A stretch of 13,758 nt of DNA, from positions 1 through 13,758 of the forward strand of contig JAJKFJ010010447.1 of assembly GCA_027382625.1 (NCBI GenBank), in the 5' to 3' direction. The position numbers and the translations under genes are program-made. This document shows positions 7,911 through 13,758 of the stretch, one piece after another. Every line of letters begins with the position of its first letter. The stretch's first letter is position 1. The notes under the pieces were generated by a model. That model saw nothing but the letters and a program-made list of their open reading frames with translations. It had not been told where the DNA came from and did no database searches. This DNA is from Tetmemena sp. SeJ-2015. Its lineage: Eukaryota > Ciliophora > Spirotrichea > Sporadotrichida > Oxytrichidae.

Positions 7911-8166
7911 TAGATTTTAGAGATATCTTCTGTCAGTCTATGCTACATAACGAAATACTCTTTATTTAATTGTTTATGATTAATAAAATTAAATGTATAA
8001 CCATTTTTTGTCAAATCAAGAACGACTTAGATAAATATAGCTCACAATAATTTGATAAGCAAGATAGATTATAAAATTAAATCATTGATATATTATTTAG
8101 CAATTCCTTATATTTCAAATTTTAGTTAGCTAGAGAAGTGATAAAATTTATCCTTGACCGATTTGA

Positions 8167-8730
8167 GACATTAGGAGGATTTATATTAAATCTCGATACT
8201 TTGTATTACTTTAAAAATAATTCAATGAAAAAAAATTTATTAAGACTTTAAAAAAGCTATCAGATAAAAGTCATTACAAAAACTAATATTTTCCTCTTAT
8301 AAAAAGATCTCAACGAAAATAGGATAAAGTCCAAGAAGACCCTATTTATGACTAAAGCTGTACTGAAAAAAATTTTAATTCCTTTATAGGGACTTACGTG
8401 ATATGAAGAATGGGGGTCGACTATTTTTATTAATTTTCGTCTAAATTTTCAAATATTTAATTTGGGAGTGTGAAGAACTTAAGAGGGTCCGAGCCTTAGA
8501 ATATTGGTGATATAAGGACAAAATATTACGTTGCTTCATAATTAAAAAAATAAGATTTGTTTCCTATAATGAAGATCAGAGATATCTTTTCAATTAATAA
8601 ACAAGTAAATCCTAAATGACTTAAAGATCATAATCATAATGGTTTCCTGCAAAAATAAAAGCGATTCCAAAGCAATAAAAGGTAATCCTGATGGAGAATA
8701 CTTCTCTATAATAGAAAATATAATTATTGT
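8167..8730 (+). CDS. V: plus-strand gene fragment with two IESs, inside Y1's 3' region
   Basis: Three plus-strand coding blocks. 8167-8392 reads DIRRIYIKSRYFVLLQKQ, LKKLSDKSHYKNQYFPL and DKVQEDPIYDQSCTEKN. 8464-8601 reads SVKNLRGSEPQNIGDIRTK then KKQDLFPIMKIRDIFSIN. 8654-8730 reads KSDSKAIKGNPDGEYFSII. Removing two spacers with pointers GGGA and AATAAA keeps one frame and drops the TGA codons at 8404 and 8617. It is basic, Lys/Asn/Gln-rich, and unrecognised. Immediately upstream of 8167 is a TGA, and there is no in-frame ATG near the start, so this is probably an internal part of a larger gene. It lies opposite to Y1, at a position like that of U in Y2. Confidence 0.65.
8393..8463 (+). other. 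IES in V, pointer GGGA
   Basis: GGGA at 8389-8392 and 8464-8467 flanks 71 bp. Excision gives NFNSFIGSVKNLRGS and removes the TGA at 8404-8406. The 4-bp repeat is weak on its own. Confidence 0.5.
8602..8653 (+). other. IES in V, pointer AATAAA
   Basis: AATAAA at 8596-8601 and 8654-8659 flanks 52 bp. Excision gives DIFSINKSDSKAIKGN, changes frame as required and removes the TGA at 8617-8619. Confidence 0.6.
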
Positions 8731-8799
8731 ATAATTGCCAAATATAAATCAAACTATTATTATATATTTGTAATTTAATCTCATAAATTTAAATATCTT

Positions 8800-11700
8800 A
8801 ATTGTCTCAGACTCTTAATCGTGTTAAGGATTTTTAATATTCAAAACTTCAACGTCTTCAATAATTAAAATAATAGAACTTATAAATTAATTAAAGAGAA
8901 TTTAAAATTTGCAATAATTTGATTTATATATTAGGTTTAAATTGCAACTTATATTCGAGAGAATATTAACTCAACTTCAAATAATACCTTGTAATTATCA
9001 ATAACTAGAATTATTAAATTTAAAGCAAGAATTAAGTAAGATTGGTGGAAATAGATGATGATCGCTTGAATATATTTATTTTTCTCAAATAGCTATAAAG
9101 GAAATGTCTTCAATTTAAGAATGAATTTTTTTATTTGAAGTTTTTCCAAATTAATTCCTTCACATTCAAATCAAGTATTCCATAATAAAAATATGTCATA
9201 AAAATATTTTTATAGGAATAAATATATTTTTATAACAAGATATGAAACTCTCTATATTAGAGTAAATTATTCTTAGAATAGTTTGTTTATTACTCATATG
9301 ACCCAATAATTTTTTTATAATTTTTAATACCTAATGTAATCAACATATTTAATTTTTTGAGATAATTAGAATATCTCGACATTATATTTTAAAACTTATT
9401 TTCAGTACTATTTAAACGTATTTTCTATTTTACCTTGCAAGCCCATATAATGCTTAAGAAGAATGCAAATGTAATTCTTAGTTTTTAAATCAGTAATAAA
9501 AATTATTCAAGAATATATCTGCATCATAGAATAAGCTAACTATGCTAGTCATTCTTATTTAAAAATAACCAATTTCATAGAAATATAAATTTAAAGATTG
9601 TAATTTAACAGAAATAAAAATGAAAATGAAAAGCTAAAATTTAAGTTAAAGATTATATCTAAATTCAAAATATTTTAGAAAATTATATTATTAATTAACG
9701 TCTTTAACATCCTCTCTCAGAGATTTGGGTTCTTTTTTAGTGTAGCAGCCTATAATGTATAGTTTGCCTTTGTGATAAAAAAGCCCACAATTTCCTCTTC
9801 CTTTTTCTAATTTTCCGAAATGATTAGTGGGCAAAAACTTCTGCTTATATGTGTCAAATACTTCTATATCCTTGTGATAGACAAAATCTTTCTCTTTATA
9901 CACATTATAAATAAGATATAAGTTCACATGTTATTTTGCTGACAAAACGTAGCCCCCAACTATGAAAATGTATCGATTACAGACAAGCTCTATTGTTGCT
10001 TCTTGGCATTTTGGCATCTTTTTGCTATCTGCACTGTTGGTGATAAGTAATGATTTGAGGCAAAGTCTATGAACAGTTGCAAATATATTTTTTTTAAATC
10101 TTAAGTTGTTAATTTGTCATCTCTCTCAATTAGATTTATTAATTTAAAGCAATTAAATTTGTTTTGAAACATAAAATTTTTAAATCTAAAACTTTTACTT
10201 TTCTAATAAGTCAAAAATAAATAGTTTTAAATTTACAGCCATTAATTTTGAAATAGGATTTAATTTTATTGAAGGATTTGTAATTTATTTATTAAAAACT
10301 GTTTAAATTATTCTCAGTTAAAATAAGTTCTATATACATATAGGTAGGATAAATGTATAAAAATAAAATTTGTAAATTTGATTATGATTCAATAGTTTTA
10401 TAAAGGATGTTAAATTACTATGCTAACTATGATTAAATATTAAAAATCGTTCAATTAGATAAAATGCGTCGCCTGCTTTGATAACTCTGTCAACTTTAAG
10501 CTTTTGAGGATTCTTTATCATATAGTAATTCCATTCTAAACCGCTCACTTTTACTTTGACATCGATTGTATCCTTCAGATATTTCCAGTATACTCTATCC
10601 ACAGTTGAGAACATTTCTGATTTATCACTCCCTATTATAGTAAGTAATTATTTGAAAGCCATAATTAGAATATTTAATTCGAGAAGAAATGTGAAAGTAT
10701 TTAAAAAATTTTCTGAAATGAGTTTTAACTCCTCTATTTGAATAAGCCATTACAAAATGAATTTGAGTTTTTCAATAAAACTTTTGGTAACATTAGAGAT
10801 AAGTACTTTCAAGAATAATATTTTCAATTTAATTTAAAATTCTATCTTTTATCATTATATCCAATAACAGGGCGCTATTACGTATAATTTAAGCACAGAT
10901 ATAAAGATTTTCAAATATAATGACAATGGTATTATTATAAATTAAAATATAGAATCTCAAGATGTCTCAGACTTAATTATTTAAAATTTATATACAAGTA
11001 AATTCGATTATGCAATTAGTAATTACCTATAATAAATAAAAAGCACTATGCTAAAGCAATCCATGCGGAAAATTATTCTAATATTTTATAAAAACTAATC
11101 AAAAATAAATAAACCTTTAACCATTAAAAACACATTCTAAACTAGAGAAGCAATTACCAGAATTCCCTTAACTGTCAATAAAGTCTATCTTAATAACACG
11201 AAATATCATTCCTTACTGCATGGAAGAGGATTAAATTGGGTGAATTAGATTAGAAAGCTTTCACTCCAAAAATCCCAAAAACCTCATCAGAGTTGTTTAG
11301 ATTTAGAAATAGAAAAAATTAAAAGGAATCCTCTTGTCTAGACTTAAAGAATCCACAGAGTAAGGTATCATCTTCGAGGAACATAAGTGAAAAACTGTCA
11401 GTGTGCAAGACCTAATTAGATTCCCTTACAGATTTATCAGAATTTTAGCAGTTACATACCCATATAAGACTCATTGCAACCTTAAAAATTTAACTGCTTC
11501 CATTACTCCTTGTGGATCTTAAATTAGAAGAGAGGGGTGTATTATTTTAATTTAATATTTGCTTTGACATAAGACCAACTGCTTCTTTCCAAATAAATCT
11601 TTCTTATCTATTCACTAAAACTATTGATGAATTACTAAACGATAAAGCCTTAAGAGAACCATCCTCTAGACAACAATTATTGAGCGATAAATTTAAACGC

Positions 11701-12023
11701 TTAGCTTCAAGACAACTTTGTTGCAATTATGAGATTTATAAATTTCAACTTTATAATTTAATAATTCACAAAAATAATATAATCCATAAATATTTTTAAA
11801 ATCTTCAAGTTACTCATGTATTGAAAAGTTCTTTCGGTATCTGCATCTTCAAGAGAACAGTTATTGAGTACTTGTGGAATAAATCGGTTGTAGAATATTT
11901 TACACAAGCCTTAAAGAGCGAACTGTTCTGAATAGATCAAGTAGTTGATGATATTGAAAATACTTGAGCTCTGAAATGCTAATAAAATAAAATTATAGGA
12001 TAGTTACATAATTGTTTGTTCAT
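8800..12023 (-). CDS. Y1: kelch-repeat protein gene, seven MDSs and six IESs
   Basis: Start ATG at 12023-12021. After removing six pointer-flanked spacers the frame is open for about 297 codons to 8800, one codon shorter than Y2, and probably continues (7499-7910). Parts in order: MNKQLAFQSSSIFN; SEQFALQGLCKIFYNRFIPQ (F-box-like helical region, inferred); FRMDCFSIV; VDRVYWKYLKDTIDVKV; NPQKLKVDRVIKAGD; LIERDDKLTT; then kelch strands CNRYIFIVGGYVLSA (di-Gly present) and CGLFYHKGKLYIIGCY; then DVEVLNIKNPQHDQ. Role: probably a protein-binding propeller; no catalytic motif seen. Intron excision is unlikely to be the explanation, since spacers lack consistent GT..AG ends and all have flanking direct repeats. 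Total span is 3.2 kb against 1.76 kb for Y2, almost entirely because of longer IESs. Confidence 0.85.
8859..9696 (-). other. IES f of Y1, pointer AAGACGTT (838 bp)
   Basis: AACGTCTT (plus strand) at 8851-8858 and 9697-9704. Excision gives LREDVKDVEVLNIKN. The 838-bp spacer is AT-rich; I see no convincing coding block in it, at most a weak plus-strand stretch near 9430-9480. Confidence 0.85.
10080..10103 (-). other. IES e of Y1, pointer CAACT (24 bp)
   Basis: AGTTG (plus strand) at 10075-10079 and 10104-10108 flanks 24 bp of A/T runs. Excision (29 bp) shifts frame and joins DDKLTT to VHRLCLKSL, exactly as in Y2. Confidence 0.85.
10136..10450 (-). other. IES d of Y1, pointer ATCTAATTGA
   Basis: TCAATTAGAT (plus strand) at 10126-10135 and 10451-10460, the longest pointer in the window (10 bp), flanks 315 bp. 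Excision gives FYLIERDDKLTT. The MDS between this IES and IES e is only 32 bp including pointers. Confidence 0.9.
10651..11017 (-). other. IES c of Y1, pointer TAATTACT
   Basis: AGTAATTA (plus strand) at 10643-10650 and 11018-11025 flanks 367 bp. Excision gives IYYRQLLTIIGSDKSEM. In-frame TGA codons at 10854 and 10959 are removed. Confidence 0.85.
11074..11797 (-). other. IES b of Y1, pointer ATTTT, 724 bp, contains W
   Basis: AAAAT (plus strand) at 11069-11073 and 11798-11802. Excision gives MSNLKIFRMDCFSIV. In Y2 the same junction and pointer enclose only 26 bp. The extra sequence is GC-richer than other IESs and encodes the plus-strand block W. Confidence 0.85.
11140..11760 (+). CDS. W: long plus-strand coding block nested in an IES of Y1
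   Basis: The plus frame lacks TGA from 10924 to 11929; the convincing part is about 11140-11760, some 200 codons. It reads FLTAWKRIKLGELDQKAFTP, KIPKTSSELFRFRNRKNQK, SSCLDLKNPQSKVSSSRN, SEKLSVCKTQLDSLTDLSEF, LPLLLVDLKLEERGVLFQFN, SYLFTKTIDELLNDKALREP and SSRQQLLSDKFKRLASRQL. It starts Ser/Lys/Asn-rich and becomes hydrophobic, then helical and charged. I recognise no domain. There is no in-frame ATG in the whole open frame, so it is an internal MDS, or starts in an MDS elsewhere. Local GC is clearly higher than in the flanking spacers. Another plus frame is also open through most of it and is taken as a shadow. It lies wholly inside IES b of Y1 on the opposite strand. Confidence 0.75.
11984..12008 (-). 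other. IES a of Y1, pointer ATTA
   Basis: TAAT (plus strand) at 11980-11983 and 12009-12012. Excision of 29 bp restores frame between the ATG at 12023 and LAFQSSSIFN. The spacer could be read as a GTA..TAG mini-intron, but the Y2 spacer lacks the GT. Confidence 0.75.
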
Positions 12024-12155
12024 CTTTTATGGTAATTTTATGAGAATAGATTAATTAACAAATCAAAAGATCCAATTTAATCACTTAGTGTTCGGCCAAG
12101 TTTAATAATCATGAATTTCACTAATTTAAATTTATGGGATCACCTATTTTTTTCT
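12024..12155 (-). promoter_or_regulatory. Conserved upstream region of Y1
   Basis: Highly similar to 3845-3985 upstream of Y2, with indels that break any shared frame and an in-frame TGA at 12065-12063. Likely 5' UTR/promoter of the macronuclear gene. Confidence 0.45.
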
Positions 12156-12380
12156 CCATTTTTAGGTGAATTTTAATTTACTAAAAAGAATAATTATCAG
12201 CTATCAATACAGCAATAAGATATATTATTTAGCAAAATTTAAGATAATTTAATTAGAAAAATAAATCTTCAAATAAAGAAATATGTGTTTTATCATCATC
12301 ATCATTATTCGAAAAATTAATATAAAATCTATGCCGGAGTAAGTTGAAAAGCAGAAACAAAATATAAATATTTAATATAT
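12156..12380. other. Short AT-rich spacer between Y1 and X1
   Basis: No convincing coding block. Its shortness shows that Z, which lies between X2 and Y2, has no equivalent here. The 3' end of X1 is not visible as a Ser/Thr-rich tail like that at 5186-5452. Confidence 0.35.
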
Positions 12381-13758
12381 CTTTAATTAAGATCTACCAG
12401 TCATTTTATCCGAACTATCAAATGCTTGTCTTGTTTTACACTTTTTACCTTTATAATTAGAGGACCAAACAATAAATTGCATTTTAAGAATTCTGTTGTT
12501 CAAGATTACTCTTATCTTTCTTAATATATTACCCCAAAAAGATCTTTGAATTATTTTAATAGAAATCAAATGTCATTAAGAGTATGCTATTACTGATTAG
12601 CAAAGAATGAATTATTCGAATTGTCATTGTTTAATTGTTAAATTTGTTTTTAACATTTATGTAACCTAATTTTAATAAAAAATTAAGTTCGATTCTCTAT
12701 CTTCATTTAAGTCTTGATGACTGTTTAGTTTCTTCTTTATTAAAATTAAAAGCTAATTATTTTGAAGAGTCGAATTTTACTTGATAATGATATGTCTCAA
12801 ATTTAAAGCTGGAATCAAACCAAAAAGAGTTATTCAACTCTAAATTAATTTATTTTACTAAAGAATGATTTATAATAAAATAATCTTTAATAAAAATATA
12901 GGTTTAGAATAGAGTAGTATAAAATATAAGCTATCAGTTTTATTAAAAATTATTTACAAAAAATAAATTTATTAAAAATTAAGATCACACATTTATATAG
13001 AATAATCTATGCTACAATTGATAAAAACGGATTACAAAATAAATTAGTATTGAGCTAATTCTTGATCTCTTAAAATTCTTATTTGGATGTGTCCGTAATC
13101 ATTTGTTGCAATCAATAAATTTTGGTCAACGAAAAAGTCTTGCCAGTTGCTTGAGCATTATATATGAGTCTTCAGTATTTCAATCAGATAAATGGGTAAA
13201 TATATTCTACCTTATCCAAGCTAATTTTATCGAGGATATCTTATCCCTACTTTCAATCCCATTCTTACTTAAATAAATTGTTGCATTTTTTTGGTGTGAA
13301 TATATTTCTTCATTAACAAAATAATGCGGACAATTAAATTAAAATTAATGTTTTTTATTAAACAAAAAGTGAGTAATTGACTATTATCTTTGCTTTTCAT
13401 GGATTAAATTTATTTTTATTTTAACTAAAAATCAGTTAACTACCTTAAATCAATTATGAATGAATTGCATTTTTATTTACTTAGTTTCTACAATATATTT
13501 TATAATTTAAAACATTCTCAATTTTCTCTACATAAATATTGAATATTTAACAAAGTTTACTTGTTTTCTAATTTTTCACCTGATATTTGCTAATGTCTAG
13601 TTCGGTCTTCAAGTTAGCGTCCGAGAAAATATATCCATTGAATCTATCCTTATCTTGGCTGAGGAAGAAGCATCTGAAATCCAGTTTCATGTATTAAGTG
13701 GGAGACTCGCTCCAAAAATATTCAAACTAATCCACAAGCCAAAACACGATATTCTTAT
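12380..13758 (-). CDS. X1: propeller-like (WD40-like) gene, four MDSs, 5' end beyond right edge
   Basis: Four minus-strand coding blocks join in frame after removal of three spacers. Block 1 (13574-13758) reads VDQFEYFWSESPTQYMK then CFFLSQDKDRFNGYIFSD; it matches the X2/X3 N-terminal motif, but codon CTT stands where they have ATG, so the start is probably off-window or in an unresolved IES. Block 2 (13055-13255) gives KVGIRYPRQNQLGQGRIYL and NWQDFFVDQ, NLLIATNDYGHIQI, the propeller-like motif shared with X2. Block 3 (12706-12843) gives NNSFWFDSSFKFETYHYQV and KQLAFNFNKEETKQSS. Block 4 (about 12380-12488) gives QFIVWSSNYKGKKCKTRQ and AFDSSDKMTG. The 3' end is uncertain: the frame continues into AT-rich sequence. 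Function unknown; a beta-propeller scaffold is the best guess. Confidence 0.75.
12489..12705 (-). other. IES in X1, pointer CTTAAA
   Basis: TTTAAG (plus strand) at 12483-12488 and 12706-12711 flanks 217 bp. Excision joins KQSSRLK to MQFIVWSSNY and removes the TGA at 12705-12703. The spacer also carries a second protein-like minus reading (KIFLGQYIKKDKSNLEQQ) that is unexplained. Confidence 0.65.
12844..13054 (-). other. IES in X1, pointer TTAG (weak)
   Basis: CTAA (plus strand) at 12840-12843 and 13055-13058 flanks 211 bp; excision gives LRDQELELNNSFWFD in frame. A longer repeat (TAATTTA) nearby does not keep the frame, so the exact junction is uncertain. Confidence 0.45.
13256..13573 (-). 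other. IES in X1, pointer TGAAA
   Basis: TTTCA (plus strand) at 13251-13255 and 13574-13578 flanks 318 bp of very AT-rich sequence. Excision gives DISKYQVKVGIRYPRQN, in frame. Confidence 0.65.

Noticed and set aside
8640..8710. A minus-strand kelch-like reading (GIAFIFAGNHYDYDLQV) as another Y1 MDS
   Set aside because: The plus strand here (KSDSKAIKGNPDGEY) is purine-rich, joins V in frame through a 6-bp pointer and is the better reading; the similarity to Y2 near 1900 was too weak.
11984..12012. A 29-nt GTA..TAG mini-intron at the start of Y1
   Set aside because: Removing it restores frame, but the aligned Y2 spacer has no GT at the matching place, while both copies have the A/ATTA direct repeat. 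An IES explains both.
1..13758. Ordinary macronuclear DNA of Tetrahymena or Paramecium
   Set aside because: Pointers here are 3-10 bp, vary in sequence and lie within coding regions; Paramecium IESs use TA, and Tetrahymena IESs are mostly intergenic and imprecise. No telomere repeats are present.
1..13758. tRNA, rRNA, CRISPR array, or TBE-type transposon
   Set aside because: No cloverleaf, rRNA motif, regularly spaced repeat, terminal inverted repeat with telomere-like ends, or recognisable transposase motif was seen.

Overview
The window looks like germline (micronuclear) DNA of a hypotrich ciliate of the Oxytricha/Stylonychia/Tetmemena type. Three things support this. (1) It is very AT-rich and under the standard code holds only scraps of ORFs. 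Read with TAA and TAG as glutamine and TGA as the only stop, clear protein-coding blocks appear; one paralog has TAG where the other has CAG. (2) The blocks of each gene are separated by AT-rich spacers that shift or break the frame. Every spacer I could resolve is flanked by a short direct repeat of 3-10 bp, and removing the spacer plus one repeat copy restores the frame. That is the MDS / pointer / IES layout of hypotrich germline genes. (3) No G4T4/C4A4 telomere repeat is present, so this is not a macronuclear nanochromosome.

Layout, read right to left on the minus strand, is a tandem array of two alternating families: X1 (13758 to about 12380, cut by the right edge), Y1 (12023 to 8800, probably on to 7499), X2 (7403 to 5186), Y2 (3844 to 2089, probably on to about 999), X3 (672 to 1, cut by the left edge). 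Y is a kelch-repeat protein. X is an unidentified protein; X1 and X2 share a beta-propeller (WD40)-like strand motif, and all three share a short N-terminal motif. Y1 and Y2 are the best-resolved pair. Both have six IESs at equivalent junctions, often with different pointer sequences and very different IES lengths, and after in-silico removal they encode about 297 and 298 codons with conservative differences.

On the plus strand, opposite to the array, lie further coding blocks: U (1690-1983), Z (about 4002-5032), a small ambiguous block (6255-6410), V (8167-8730, with two pointer-flanked IESs of its own) and W (about 11140-11760). W sits entirely inside a 724-bp IES of Y1 whose counterpart in Y2 is only 26 bp. 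V and U lie inside the 3' parts of Y1 and Y2. Opposite-strand genes are thus nested in, or interleaved with, the IESs of the array. Whether U, Z, V and W are pieces of one gene or several cannot be decided here.

No RNA gene, CRISPR array or recognisable transposon was found. Frames and boundaries were worked out by hand; the junctions supported by both Y paralogs are firm, those in X2, Z and the Y 3' ends are tentative.
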